From Maea johnstoni (Eukaryota; Annelida; Polychaeta; Spionida; Magelonidae), in the NCBI GenBank assembly GCA_963942565.1, contig OZ012684.1:67470614-67534613 (forward strand): 64,000 nt of DNA. The letters are read 5' to 3'. Numbering within the stretch: position 1 is the stretch's first letter; the number at the start of each line of letters is the position of its first letter. Positions 10,961-24,443 of the stretch are shown here, one piece after another. Both the position numbers and the translations under genes were made by a program. The notes below the pieces were generated by a model that saw only the letters and a list, made by a program, of their open reading frames with translations, ran no database searches and had not been told where the DNA came from.

Positions 10961-13190
10961 AGTTACATAGAAATTATCCCGGGGGGGGTGGGGGGGGGGA
11001 TCACTTGGGTATTTAAGGGGGTGCATACGCTCGTTATCATAATTAAAAAATACCCCTAAAGCACTGTTTTTTGGCAAAAAAGCACCCTTATTTTAATAAA
11101 AACGCTGACTTTTTCCACTAAATAAACACCCCTTCTTTTATCAAAACACTGACATTGGTTGAACGGGAACACATATTTTAACTTTAGATTTTATAATCCT
11201 CTGCGTGTTAAGCAGCAGCAAGTGACGGCAGCAAACTCGGTAGCCCAGTCACTTCGGGAGTCACTCGGCATCAGAGCCACGTATATTTCGTGGATTGTAA
11301 GGGGATTTTGACCCTCATACTTCGTACCTGGGTACAAAAAAGTACCCTTCTTTTACAAAATTGCGGACTCATGTCCAGTTGATTAGGTCAGGCCTACTTA
11401 GGACTCACTATGTTATGTATTTCCGGGCTGGATAAACCTTTGAATAACATGAGATTTACGAATTTACGACAATTGCTGTTACTTAATCTATTCCCCAATA
11501 ATATTAGTAATATCCACAACAAGTTGGGATAGCTTCGACAACTCTCATCTTAACATGAAATGGTTTCCAAAAGCAAAACTCTCCATATATTGTTCTTGGC
11601 TTCTCACTAAACTCAATGTACTTAGTACCCTGTTCTTAGTAAGTATGTGTGTGTTGAGGGTGTGGTATTCTAGATGTGTCCCTACCACTTTTAATTGAGT
11701 AACATTTGCTTCAACCCCTTCCCCCTCGATGTTCTCAGTAGTGTATAAATAGGAACTTACTCAACTGTTTTATTACTCAAACACCATACGTCTCATTATC
11801 ACTTCTTTAATATTATACATGTAGTATATATTTTATACACCTATACAACATGTATTTCCCTGGAAATTATGTCTGGAGAAAGATCTTCTTTGAGATTGTA
11901 GTATATCATTTATACAACTACACAACATATATTTTCCTGATAAATGTAATCTAGAATGTTCTGAGGAGGAAATCGGGTGTCCTATACCATTTCATAGTGG
12001 TTGGCCCCAACCATACTATGCGCAGTGCCATGTATACTTGTTTTCTCACTATGTTACGAATACAAATAGCATGAATATATAATGGTTAATAGTAAATGAA
12101 AGGAGCCTTTTTTTTACTTTTAAGCCTCACCCTCTGTCTACGACCCTACTTATCCCCCTTTTACCTTAAACAATCTTATGAAGTCCATGTTTTTCCGGGA
12201 AAAATAATTTGCAAGTAAAATGAACAATATCAAATGTCAGAGGTGAATATCCATGTATACATTTGTAGACAGTCTTTGATCCCGACAGCTCTCAAAGCTT
12301 ATAGTTGCATTCCACTACTAGGCCAATAACAAGAATTACAGGTGAACTTGCATATGACCGACTCAATGGGACCAGGAAAATTGGTCCGTTATGCGAAATC
12401 TGTTATATACATATGATACATACTTGATACACATGGGACTGGGAGCAAGCATATGGTCCCTCGTTGACAAAAGTTAGTCGTACAGTGATCCGTCATATCC
12501 AAGTTCACCTGTATAAGATTGTCGACACATTTTAACACCGATTTTGCCACAAATAGTAATGGCAATTCCTAAAGTGAAGCAACTGCCAAATCAAGTAAAG
12601 CAGCCTTGCATATAAGATAACGATATGAACGAAATACAGAAGTGGCTGCATGTGTGATATCATTAAACTTCAAAAGTCAAGATAAACTACAGTCTGTGAG
12701 AGTTAACTTATGTGCATATGAGGAACAGACGAACTACCTCTTCTACCAATTTATATTTCATTTTGTTCAGCTTAAAAGGGCTATGTAATTATGCGGACAT
12801 CGAACCACTGATCGAACTTAGTCAAGCCTCAAGGGGTTAATGATTGCAGTCATAATAAAGTGATGAAGTCATAAACGGTGACGTCACTCTGCCTCACCTG
12901 CCTGTTTTGGCGAAGATGGATAACAGGATGCACCTGAGAAATGAGTGCAGTAAGGCCTTGGGAAAATTTTGCCCATTTCATGATTTTTACATAAGAGGTT
13001 TCCAATTTCCGACTAATAACTTTCATCAACTTATAATTTTTTGACAATCTATTTTGTCATTACCTTTACAAATTGCCAGACTTTTCCCGGAGGTATTTGA
13101 ATATACATCAACAATTCTCCTTTCCCTAACCTATCTTTACTTTGGCGTACTCCACACTTTACCATGATCGTCCAAACTGATATATTGAAC
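10961..13190. other. Spacer between units 1 and 2
   Basis: About 2.2 kb not shared with unit 2. It starts with a G-rich run (10979-11000). It contains one small MITE (12339-12511) and short repeated motifs such as GGTACAAAAAAGTACCC. No exon, RNA gene or transposase frame is recognisable. Confidence 0.7.
12339..12511. mobile_element. 173-bp TA-flanked MITE
   Basis: Inverted ends CAGGTGAACTTGCATATGAC and GTCATATCCAAGTTCACCTG, flanked by TA (12337-12338, 12512-12513). The CAGG start and TA duplication suggest a pogo/Tc1-group element. Too short to code. Confidence 0.82.
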
Positions 13191-13197
13191 AAGTCAC

Positions 13198-13440
<243 letters not shown>

Positions 13441-14576
13441 AATGAAATACTCACACCAGCTGTTGAGGGATTTCACTATTACATTAGTGACATTGACAAT
13501 TTGTAAAATGAATAATTAAAGCCATTTTCCATATCACTTCCGAGAAAGGGAGTGTCTTCGAATGGGGCATTGGCAGCCCACCGGCTGACACCTATTGGTT
13601 AGAAACAGAACTAATATGACTAAGTCGGGCATTCGAGGCCCAATCAATGATATAGATGGCAGCACTATACGGTAACCAAATAACTAATACGCCTGAGTCG
13701 GGCACACAAGGTCCAATCAAGGATATAGATGGTGGCACTATGAGGTATCCAAATAAGCAACATTCAGTTTCTGTGGACTTGTACAAAATCCTGTGTTTTT
13801 TTCTGATTGAGATAGGTTCCTTCAGGCATTCATATCATAACTGACTTTAAAATCAATAATAAACATTCAGAATTATCTTCTTTTTAATATTTTTGTTACA
13901 TTTCAGATAATCTTGAATTGTCTAGTTTTTCCCTTCCTTTAATGAAATTCACAACAAACGAAATGATGTTTTTAGAAATGTAAATTGTATTATATATACT
14001 CTCCATAGTATTTTGCTTTACAAATACAGTCAAGTATACAAATTAAACACGTTAAGAGGGCCTTGATATTCATATTTTAACCCTTTGACAGTTACAATTA
14101 CAAATAGATTTAACACCACACTTATACTGATGACTTCAAATATGGGTCTAGGAAAATTAGATATTTCAGATATATGTTTTAGGTCAAGGCAAGTGTTAGT
14201 GAATGAGAATTATTAATTTAATCATTATCAATCTGCCATAAAATATAATCATAAGTGCATACTTTGAATATTTATAAATACATATTTTGAATGCATACTT
14301 AAAACTTATATGTATGAATACATGTCTCTACAAATATTGTGGTTTATAGGGTTTATTCAAAATGAAATGTTTAATTCAGATTCCAAGAGTTAGTTTGAAC
14401 ATGTTATAATCTGTGAAGAGACTAGAATTCCTGCTAGAACACAGAAAAGACTCTTGAAATATCATATTGAGGCCCCATACCTTTTCTCTTTTATTATTCA
14501 ATGTTATTCTCTTTTATCATTTATCATTCAAATAAGAGGCAAATATCACCTAGGTGTTACAGTAAATATCATAACT

Positions 14577-14583
14577 ATTATTA

Positions 14584-14623
<40 letters not shown>

Positions 14624-14697
14624 CATTATTATTATTATTATCATTATTATTATCATTATTATTATCATTATCATTATTATCATCATTTCTTAAATTA

Positions 14698-14747
<50 letters not shown>

Positions 14748-14835
14748 ATTATTATATCATTACTATCATCATCTTCATCGTCATCTTCATCATTATTATT
14801 GTAAGTAGTAGTTATAGTATTAGTAGTAGTAGTGG
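14577..14835. repeat. (TTA)n/(TCA)n microsatellite
   Basis: A long ATT/TTA trinucleotide array with CAT interruptions, then TCATC and GTA repeats. It is the longer counterpart of 2968-3117. Poly-I and poly-Y open frames over it are artefacts. Confidence 0.95.
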
Positions 14836-15664
14836 TATTTAATATACCGGTATTTATGTAAATATTCCCTGATGGACCATTGTTCGCCTTTCCAATCATC
14901 ACAAGTTATTTTCTAATTGAACCATGCTGACCAGGTTTCAGATTACACAAGATGAAAGTCACTTAACCCATATGCCTAGGGTGTCCAGGAAGGCTTTGGT
15001 CCACTTCAACTTTAAAATTGTGGCAAACAGACATCTTACAACAGATTTCAATAACGTCAGAATTATACAAATAAACACGGTAGGATACAAACGATAATAA
15101 CTTGGAATCAAAAGAATCATTTTCTGAAAGCAAGTTTCATTACAACGTACGTTTCAAAAGTGTCATAGATCCAGACAATACTTTAAGGGGATTTCCAGGC
15201 ATGAATGGGATTGGCCTGCAGGACCTCCAGGGTAATTTCTTGTCCTTGCTAAACCCACACTTTAGACTTCGATTTCGTCTAGGCAGGAGTTGTGTTAAAT
15301 AAAATTTGTTACAAGGAACCTTTACAAATAAAATGTAAAATCAAATAATCTAATGCGGCATGAAAATAATCAATATATTTTCCATACAAAAATAGTCAAT
15401 ACCTTTTTTATAATGTGAACCTGTATTTGGAAATTATTCTTTTTGTCACATTTTTGCCATATTGCGGATAAGACATGACTAGCCAATTGTATCTGGCTGC
15501 GGAAACCAAAGTACCTGGCGAAAATCAAAGTCACAATTCACTGGCAATTTTCTCACATGTTCTGGGAAGGATTCATACTTGGACAGTGGTGAGAGACAGC
15601 AAGCAGTCAATGGCAATGCCTTAGAACACACAGCCATCATGGCAGGCCCCATGAACCTGTACAT

Positions 15665-16410
15665 TTACAGCATTGATAACATCTTAGAGTACATTTCAAT
15701 AGCAACAAAACAAATAGATTTCTCTTCCTTTTCAATCTGGAAATATAACAATAGGGGATTGCTAGCATCTTCCCAGGTGTGTATAATTAGCTCTTCACCT
15801 GCCCTGCTTTCACCTGAATACAGGGTAGTCAGGCTCTTGGCCTTGTACAACAGAAAGTTCTCTTTTATACCCGAGTAGAATCCTGCTACTGTAGCTGTTT
15901 CTGCACAATCTACACAATAACGCACATAGTGTGCCTGATTTACATGAAGGTTGCTGTCAGTATCACTAAAAGCAGTCTTCATCTTGTAACTGAAGAAACC
16001 ATGCTCAGGCTTAGCCACCTTTTCCTCTGCGTGAATTTGATTCTTCGGTTTGGTGAAAGTGGCATATTTCTCCCGAAACCAGCTTGGAAATGGGACCGGT
16101 CTCCTAGATTCCCCATTGACACCTACAAAAACTTCTTGTTCAGTGGCTAGGACCTTGCCGTCTTCATTTTGTATCTCTGACTTCCAGGCCTGCGAGGTGC
16201 GCCCTATGTAGTCTAACTCTGTGATTATCTTGACAGGTAGAAGCTTGAGAAAGTGGGCACTAGTCTCCTGGTGAAACGCTGGTAATATTTCCATCTTTCG
16301 CCGAACTGTCATGAACAAACTAAGTTTACGCACATCTGTTTCATTTGCAACATCAATATCAGTTTTGCCCTCCTCAAATAATGCTGCAATACTCCACAAT
16401 GAGAATTTAC
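15665..16410 (-). CDS. Double-hotdog thioesterase-like protein, copy 2 (terminal exon)
   Basis: Orthologous in position to copy 1 and about 94% identical in protein. The acceptor TTTAAAATTTCAG (AG at 16411-16412) precedes the exon, which starts GKFSLWSIAALFEE. The frame is open to the stop, with both hotdog halves complete. The second half has D-T-D-S-N-L-H-V-N, so the putative catalytic Asn/His are retained. Sixteen replacements from copy 1 were counted by eye, several conservative. The predicted role is acyl-thioester hydrolysis, inferred from the fold signature only. The upstream exon is not identified. Confidence 0.85.
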
Positions 16411-16412
16411 CT

Positions 16413-16990
16413 GAAATTTTAAATAACAATATTGAATTAGCACATATTCCAACTGATATTAGTTTCTTTGCTTATTCTAGACATATCTTTAAAATGAAAT
16501 AACCATTTATTGCATCCATTGTTGGTTTCACTGCTTACACTAGACATATCTTAATAATTATGTCATGAACAAATTAAGTTTATGCACATCTGTTTCATTT
16601 GCAACATCAATATCAGTTTTGCCCTCTTCAAATAAGGCTGCAGTACTCCACAATGAGAAGTTACCTGAAATTTCAAGGAAGAATATTAAATTAGCACATT
16701 TTCCAACCATTGTGAGTTTCACTGCTTATTCTAGACATATCTTAATAATGAAATAACCATATATTGCACCCATTGTTGGTTTCACAGCTTATTTTAAACA
16801 CATCTTAATAATCAAATAACCACATATTGCATCCATTGTTGGTTACTCTGCTTATTCTAGACATATCTTTATAATTAGATTTCTATAAAAGTCCACCTTT
16901 GTTTGTTTCATTGTTTCCTCTATACATATCTCAATAATTGTAAAGCATACTCAATTTAGGCTTAGTTTGTTTGTTTTTATTTAACAGCAC
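16413..16990 (-). repeat. Intron of copy 2 with ~63-bp repeat
   Basis: The same degenerate 63-bp array as upstream of copy 1 (core TTCACTGCTTATTCTAGACA), again containing the duplicated exon fragment. No other exon is seen. Confidence 0.85.
16561..16664 (-). pseudogene. Duplicated 5' fragment of the thioesterase exon (copy 2)
   Basis: Counterpart of 5357-5460, with acceptor intact, about 34 codons, and no donor. Its presence in both units shows that the partial exon duplication is older than the segmental duplication. Confidence 0.85.
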
Positions 16991-17009
16991 ATTTTCTGCC
17001 GTATTAAGA

Positions 17010-17258
17010 CTACTCCACGACAAGTATGTTGGTCATGGTGGAGGAAACAGGAATAGCCAGGGCTAAGAGTAGGATGGGGGAAGCTGAAAAACTAAGTGGA
17101 CAATGGATTATCAGCAGCTCTTCTCTGCGATTGTGTTGAGTAAGTGGACAATGGATTATCAGCAGCTCTTCTCTGTGATTGTGTTGAGCCCCAGCCTGGC
17201 GGAGACAGGGACCTGCTTCATAAAGATGCTTTAAGGCTGCCATTCTTCTCTTCCCCAT
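17010..17258 (-). other. Conserved open frame upstream of copy 2, candidate 5' exon
   Basis: Counterpart of 5810-6010, enlarged by an in-frame 51-bp tandem duplication (AAGTGGACAATGGATTATCA repeated near 17092 and 17143). It starts MGKRRMAALKHLYEAGPC and keeps the hydrophobic ILLLALAIPVSS. Function is unknown and coding status doubtful. Confidence 0.22.
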
Positions 17259-17494
17259 TCTCGCCTAGTTACCCTATTCTATAAGACCATATTGATACTT
17301 CAGGAACCTACCAAATGAAACTATAGGAATGTACAGAAAGGAGATTAACATCCAAATCAAAGAGTGTTCAAAACGACTTTTCATGTTCCATATTTTTTCT
17401 ATAACAAGAGGACATTTTCACCCTGAGATATTTGATTTGTAATGTTAATTGGGGTTTCCTTAAATTACCCCATTCATGCCCAGTGTTATTTCGA

Positions 17495-17731
17495 GCAGAG
17501 AAATACATCCCCTTGATCCGCAACCCCATAGGCACAGATGGCTAGTACCTGGGTGATGTGCGCCTCGGGTTACGCGGTGTTGCCTGGGGAAGAATTGGTC
17601 ACGTGATTTTTTTCAGCAGGCAGCCAATCCTGCAGTACACAGGTTATCTATGACTCATATAGTCAGAGGCAGCGAAATTTGATGACGCATGCACAGTGCC
17701 CACTCCCTGTCTACTACTCCCAGTTTGGGAG
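17495..17731. other. Unit-2-specific ~237-bp insertion, unclassified
   Basis: Extra sequence relative to unit 1 between CAGTGTTATTT and GATGAAACTTTTAACC. It is more GC-rich than its surroundings (for example GTGATGTGCGCCTCGGGTTA). I do not see inverted ends or a clear target duplication, so its class is open. Confidence 0.5.
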
Positions 17732-18362
17732 TGATGAAACTTTTAACCTATTCATACTTCCAGACTTCCAATTCCAAAGTGACATCTGAATGTATAATAC
17801 TTTCAAAATTCCTAAATGTACTTAATATTTGGAGGAAAGTTGTTGGATGAATTCTGGTTAATATTTCGCCATTAAATATTTTTATTATAGAATTGCTTAG
17901 TAAAGGATAATAACACCAAACATATCTTTACCAAATGAAGCTGTTAATGCAAAGAATTTCCACAGATTATCCCAGGAGAATACAAGGATTTTGGTAAGGG
18001 AAATCAGGCCACTTGTATGAAGGGATTTTAAACTACACACATCTAAAACCTCTTTCCAACTTAATTTTTGACTCTTACTAATGCAGTGATGCAGTAATTT
18101 AATTCCTTTAAAATGGCAGTGGATCATTGAGTAATTGTCTATGAAAGCACCCTTATACCACCTTTGTGGTAAAATATCGTTCCATAACTAACATGTTTAA
18201 GCAGTTGATATCATTCAATTGGCAATATCAAATATTTGGGAAGGAAGTTAGGCATTTTGATTATCATTACTTTTTCTGTCATATTTAGGTGAACTTTTGA
18301 CGTGCCAGTTCTAAGCCGTGGAAGAAAATGGAGTATCCCAGCCGGGTTGAGAATTCCAGCAG

Positions 18363-18655
18363 TGACTAGTCAGTGGGAATGCCTTAGACACATGACTATC
18401 CGGGCAGGCCCTCAGTGGTGAGACAAAGAACGGTCAGTGGCTATGCTTTAAACCACTTGGCTATTGGGGCATGCCCTCAGTGTAAAGAGACAATGAGCAG
18501 TCAGTGGCAATTCCTTGGACCATTTGGCTATCATATCAGGGAAGACCCTCAATGATGAGAGACAAAGAGCAGTCAGTGAAAATGCCTTAGACCACTTGGC
18601 TATCAGGACAGACCCTCCATGCTGAGAGACAGAGCAGTCAGTGGCAAAGCCAATA
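18363..18655. repeat. ~68-bp tandem repeat, about 4 copies
   Basis: Counterpart of the unit 1 array at 6908-7190, with the same GAGAGACAGAGCAGTCAGTG core. Confidence 0.85.
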
Positions 18656-18665
18656 GTTTAAAATA

Positions 18666-19158
18666 CAGTGGAACCTGTCAAATTGAACACCTGTGTACAT
18701 TGAACACCTGCGTACATTGAACAATTTTTAATGTCCCGGCACACTCCCATTGAAAATCAATTGGAGGCTACCTGGATACATTGAACACCTGTCTAACTTG
18801 AACATTGAACACCAAATTTGTTCCCGCAGGCCACATTTAAACTATGTACTTAGAACATTTTTCACTGATTTGAAACATTTCACTGAAAAATGAGGTCAAA
18901 TGAGATAAATAAGATTAACTGTTTTGTTAAAGGATATTTCTCAAATGCTGAACATGTGAAGTATTTAATTATATGAAGAAAAAGAGGTAAAGACGTAGTA
19001 GATTTTACTATAAAATGATCATGTTTCTCTAATTACCCATGATTTCATTTATATTTCACCCGACCTCCAAATATTCAGAACCTGGATACATTGAACACCT
19101 GCATACATTGACCACTTTTTCATTTCCCGTGAGTGTTCAATGTAGACAGGTTCCACTG
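18666..19158. mobile_element. Pogo-like nonautonomous element, 493 bp
   Basis: Inverted ends CAGTGGAACCTGTC and GACAGGTTCCACTG, TA on each side (18664-18665, 19159-19160). Unit 1 reads TTTAAAATATTTTAAAAATT here without it. The CAGTGGAACC start is typical of pogo/Tigger-group Tc1/mariner elements. Near the left end the unit ATTGAACACCTG is repeated in tandem. No transposase. Confidence 0.9.
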
Positions 19159-19849
19159 TATTCTAAAAATTGACCTAATTGCAACCTGACTGTCTCCATA
19201 TGAAGGCAGTTCACTATCCATTGAAGGTGATAGATTTTTCAAAATAAATTCTCTAGGAGGCAGACAGTATTTTTGCTGATGTATTGCATCATTAAGGACA
19301 TATCGATATCATATCATTATCATATCATATCAGTAAAATTTTAAAGGTGCCGACCCCTACAGGAAAGGCCAAAATGCTGAGCAGGGCTCAACACTAACCT
19401 TCGAAGGCACCTGCCAAGTAGGGCTGGTTGATGTGAATTTCTACCTGCCCAACACAATTTTCACCTGCCCTTCAAACAGGTGTAAAAGAATGTACATGAA
19501 AGTAAATTTCTGCATGCACTTTGCATGAACCCATTAACTGTTTCCCTCTTATTGTTTTATTTGTACTAAAAGAAAAAATATTGAATTTCCTCAGTGTAAT
19601 AATGTCTCTGAAGTTACCTGCCATGTCGGGCAGGCACAACCTGATTTTATGCCCTGCAGCCATTTTGAAGATTTTTACCTGCCCGGAGCAGTAAGGCATC
19701 CCTTAATGTCAAGCCATGCTGAGGGTACCAATGCGGCTGTGCTAATTATTGGATATGTGGTTGATATATAATGGGTGAAATGATAGTCAGTGGCTGAATA
19801 GAGGTAAAATTCAAGTAGCAAGTATGATTGTAACAGCCTGTCCAGTTAT

Positions 19850-21736
19850 CAGACATGGGGTAATAAGTAATAGGTAATAGAAAAGTAATAGGTAATAGAC
19901 CGATTTTCAAAGTAATAGCCTGTAATAAGTAATAGATTGTCAAAATCTTCACGTAATAAGTAATTGTAATAGACTGACCCCAAAAGTAATAAGTAATTTT
20001 CTATTACTTCTCTATTACTTTTCCCATTTATGACCAAAAAATCAACTGTACTGTAAACAAGTCACTTTTTCATATGACTCCTTCATGTCACTCCTTGTCT
20101 CAGGTACCTTGAATTTGAAGGATTGATTTCAGAAATAAGTCTGCGAAAAGGTTTTGTGAATCATCTGAATGGCAATAGAATTTATTCACTGTGTCTCCTA
20201 ATTCCTAAAGAGTAATTTTGTCTTACTATCAAGGTCTAGGTACTTCAATCTAGGTCGGAGGCCAAGGGAAGTTGATTTAATTGCAATTTGATGAAGATTA
20301 TGTGTACAGTGTAACTGAGTGTACAGTGTTATAGAATCCCACATGAGAACAAGAAGGCTCTGAGATTAGCTGCCCATCCTTATTCTCAATTTCTCTCATA
20401 GGATAAGTATAGATGCCAGTTGTCTACAGGGTTTAAAGACCGCAGGGTGTCTGGGAGTCATTCGGACATCCTGACCCTAAAAAATCACCCTTCAGGACAT
20501 ACCCAAAATGTTTGAGTTATTTCTCAGAATGGTTCTACTTGAAACTGTAAAGGCTACCTAGAAGCTCTGTTTAATAGCCTTCATATAAACATTTTAAAGA
20601 ATATTATCAAACTTCATTCTAAAGGCTCATTTCAGCAGTTATGCTCTAATCATGGTGACTTTGTAATGATCCCTTTGGCATACTGTGTTATTTAATACTA
20701 GATTGACTACTTATATTAGTAGATGGTCTCTAATTTAATAAGCAATGTTTTCGCAATAGAACTTTCTCAAAGTACAATCCAGCTTATTTCTGAGTTCCTA
20801 CTATATGTATGTGACAAATAGTTATTATAAGATATGAATAATTATATGTGGACTTTCGGTTGGAAATGGTAGACTTCAAGGGGTATCATTTCCATGAATG
20901 ATCTAGGTCAATGAAACCCCAGGTGATTCAAATTGCAATTGTAACTCACTGTAGCTACATTGACACTGTCAATCCTCACCTGCACATACATGTACCTGAG
21001 GATTTGGGAGCATACTCTCAACTCAAGGAGACCAAATGTTATGCTCATTTGAAAAGGCTTTTGGGGTCGGTGAGCGAGTTGTTTATCACATTATCAGATT
21101 ATCCTGTATTAAGTATTGTGAGTTTGGTATTTTTCAATATCTCTTTAAACTAAACACCTCTGTAGGCTAACTAGGCTTTAAGTTTTCAAGAAGCCTGCCT
21201 TAAGCTACATGTACTCTCTTATTGTCAAATGTATAGCAGACCTCCTTAGGTGGAATATTTTCTAAATCATGTGAATGCAAGGTGATCAAACACCAGCGTT
21301 CTTTACTGTTCTATACTGAATAACTGATGGATTTGTGCATCAGTATTTGCTCCAGGACTTGAATACTAGGACACCCCATGTTTGCCTTCATTAATCAGTA
21401 CCTTATATTCAGATGAACCCTTTATTAGATGAACTCCTGCGTAAAGTGAACATATTTTCTTGTCCGCAAGGTATTTAAACAAAGCAGTGTCCACCTTATG
21501 TATAGTTTGCTATGGACTGAATAAAAGATAAGTTATGACAATTTGTCAAAGGGCCACTTTTACCCGCAACTAGAAAAGTAATAAGTTATTGTAATATATT
21601 ACATTTCAAAAGTAATTGTAATTGTAATAGTGATAGTGATTTTCAAAAGTAATTGTATTTGTAATTGTAATATGGCCAATAGAAAGTAATTGTAATTGTA
21701 ATATATTACTTTCAAAAGTAATTGACCCCATGTCTG
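19850..21736. mobile_element. hAT-type nonautonomous transposon, 1887 bp
   Basis: Ends CAGACATGGGGTAATAAG and, reverse-complemented, CAGACATGGGGTCAATTAC. It is flanked by a perfect 8-bp target duplication CCAGTTAT (19842-19849, 21737-21744). Unit 1 has a single CCAGTTAT at about 9943. The CAG ends and 8-bp duplication are diagnostic of hAT. The subterminal regions are packed with GTAATAG and GTAATTGTAAT repeats on both sides, probable transposase-binding repeats. No transposase frame is visible, and the frame at 20911-21153 has no recognisable domain. Confidence 0.92.
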
Positions 21737-22495
21737 CCAGTTATATTGTTTATTCAGTGTTTAAAGTATGCAGTGCTGCCACCTTTTAGCAGATTTCAGA
21801 CCAGGTAGCAGACCTGCTGGACAAGATTTATTTTTGGCATCTTTTGTTTAGCTGATTTTGGTGATATCACAGGTTTGTGTGCGGTTGTGCCAGAAGCATT
21901 CATAGAAACAGAGATCAAAGGTTGCCTTCATCTATAGAGTCGAAATATCTGGTAATTATGGTTATTTTTACTTGAATTTGTATTTTCCTGAGTTATCTAT
22001 TTTCTCAAGTTTATAGTCACTTTTGATCAGAAAGTAAGTTTTGTTAGTATGACTTATTTCTATTCCTTGTTCTTTGCAGTGTATCATCATTATTCATTAT
22101 TGCATGAATAAACCTTGTCAACCATGAGACCTTGTTGAGAGTTACAATGATCATTCACAGGAATGTTACTATTTTAGTACAGTGCAGGTGTGTAAGTTGC
22201 ACTGGGAGCTTTGGGTTTTGTCTTAGATGTGACGGACTTGGAGAAAATTACCGAAAATAATATCCAGAAGAAAATGCAAGCAATGAAAACCACAATTAAT
22301 ACATGCAAAACAAGATCATTAACACTTCATGGCAAAGTGGCATCATGTCAAAGATAACCCAACTTCTCTTGGCTCTACCCTGCCCTAGTTAACAACTCTT
22401 ACAATCAAAAGAAAATCTTGTCACCGATTTCCTATGGAATAACAAGACACCAAGATAGTGAAGGGAAATAATAGAAGCAGAAATAAAAGAGGGAG

Positions 22496-24443
22496 CACCG
22501 GCGGATCCACACTGGTGATTCAGGTGACAAGTCACCGCTCAATTCGAAAACTGGACGTTTGGCACCGGTCAAATTTGCGAGATTATCCCTGCCTTTTCAC
22601 ACCACCACTTAGACAGGCAGTTAAAGGGCATGACGCCCCAGATAGATTCCCTTCAAAAAACAGGGACTGGTGGATTAAGGAAGAGGAAGATGGTCAATTC
22701 AGGTGGGACCATCTTGTTTGCGCTGACGGCCTGCCGTCTGACAACATCATGCAGTCTCCATGGGGAATTGATAAGGATGGGAGATAGTGGCCGGAAGAGA
22801 TAGTATGCTCCCTGTGAAGATAACTAACATTCCCGTCAGACAAAGCAGATTGTGTATACTCACCTAGGAGCGCTGGTAAGCAACCACCCTTGGAGTGTCG
22901 CAAGTCATGCCACAGCTAGACAAGTGAAGTCATCTCTTCACTTTTAAGTGGAAGATGACTTTGAGAACTTGGTATACAAGTATAAACATTCAAGCATAAG
23001 TTGTTATAGGAAATCCAATTGCTCTTTTGCCAGTTTTGGATGGAGTGTATTAAGGGTTAACAGGTAAATGCACCAGTTAATTGAATACCTGGGAGGGGGA
23101 GGGGGGCAGGGATAGTGGTCTGTCCTTTGCCTTATTTTGCATAGTCACAACCCCTAGGGCACATTTTTTGTCAGTTATCCCCGCCCCTGGGGCACATTTT
23201 GTGAACCATACTTTCTAGCCAAGTGATCATTTAAAATTAAAAAATGAATTTGAAAATAAACTTTTATTGCGTTTATTTGCACAATGAAAAGAACATATTT
23301 CATTTGTTTGCCTTCTGTTTGATGGCCGATTGGGCTAATCAAAAACAAGTAAATGGGATATTTTTATATGATTTTGGAGGTATGCACTATACCGCCCAGT
23401 GTCCTGGCCTATCAGCCTCATTCTACTAATTATTAATGAATGTCCCGAACCCCAAGGGGCAGAGTTTTGGTGTACTAAACTGAATAAGCCCGACCTTGCC
23501 CGGCCATTTCCCTCCCCCCTCCCGCTTCAGGGGATTCAATTGACAGGTGTATAAGTGGTAATCTAGATCTGCCTCAGGGAATCTTTTGGAAGTGTACAGG
23601 TATATACTTCTAGTATAAGTGTATACGCTAGTAAATGAATACGTTTTTATTGAGACCTGAAGTTGTTTCACCAGGATGTATGATAGAACTTAGCAAGTGT
23701 TAAATGATGTTTAGTTTTGAAACCATTCTAGTCTTACTATACTATTTTACATAAAGTCGGCTGACTGGATTTTTTATTTGATTTGGGATAGTGTGGTTAG
23801 GAGTGACAAACCTTTATGTATCTGACCCACTATATAGGCCTTCAAGTGTGGACAGATTCTACATTGTATGACTTTTTATGATGACTATTGATTTAAGTTG
23901 TATAATATAATTGTACTTATGAATTCTTGATTGTCCATTATAAGCCTCTATGGCTGGCCAGATTTTTTAATCATGTGTCTAAATTATTACTATTATCATT
24001 TTGCTCACCAGAATGAATCTAGTGTAAAATCAGTAAAAGGGTGGTCAGTGGTCAGGTTAGTTTCCATTTATCCCACCAGGTGAATATCTTATTAAAAGTG
24101 ACTAGGGTTAGGATTTTTATGCATACAGCGTAAATATTTTACCCATAAATTAGCCTTTTATGATGAAATCCATTGCAAAGATCAGGAGTGGGTAATGGGT
24201 GGTTCAGTACATAAGAAATACTAGAAATAAAATGAAGTTTCTTGAAAAGTAAGTCATCAATATTTATAATTTTAAGTGCCAGGAAAGGCTGAGAATGCAT
24301 CTCAGAGCATCGAACACCCTTGGGCTTCCCGGGGGTGCTCAAGGCCCCCAGACACCCGCCACTGGTGCCAAACACCTTGCCAGCCGTTTCCTGCCCATTT
24401 CCAGTTTGGGCACCAGTCATATTTAGGGCTGGATCCGCCCCTG
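22496..24443. mobile_element. DNA transposon with GGCGGATCCA ends, 1948 bp
   Basis: Left end CACCGGCGGATCCA; right end reverse-complemented CAGGGGCGGATCCA. It is absent from unit 1, where the flanks are continuous (AAAAGAGGTAGGGATGAA). The flanking duplication appears to be GGGAG (5 bp). The CAGGGGCGGATCC terminus resembles hAT-group elements, some of which make 5-6 bp duplications, but the superfamily is not certain. A frame at 22458-22787 starts in the flank and has no recognised domain. The remainder shows no transposase. Confidence 0.75.

Noticed and set aside
14454-14902. Poly-Ile/Tyr/Thr frames, also 2861-3073
   Set aside because: They are translations of the TTA/TCA microsatellite.
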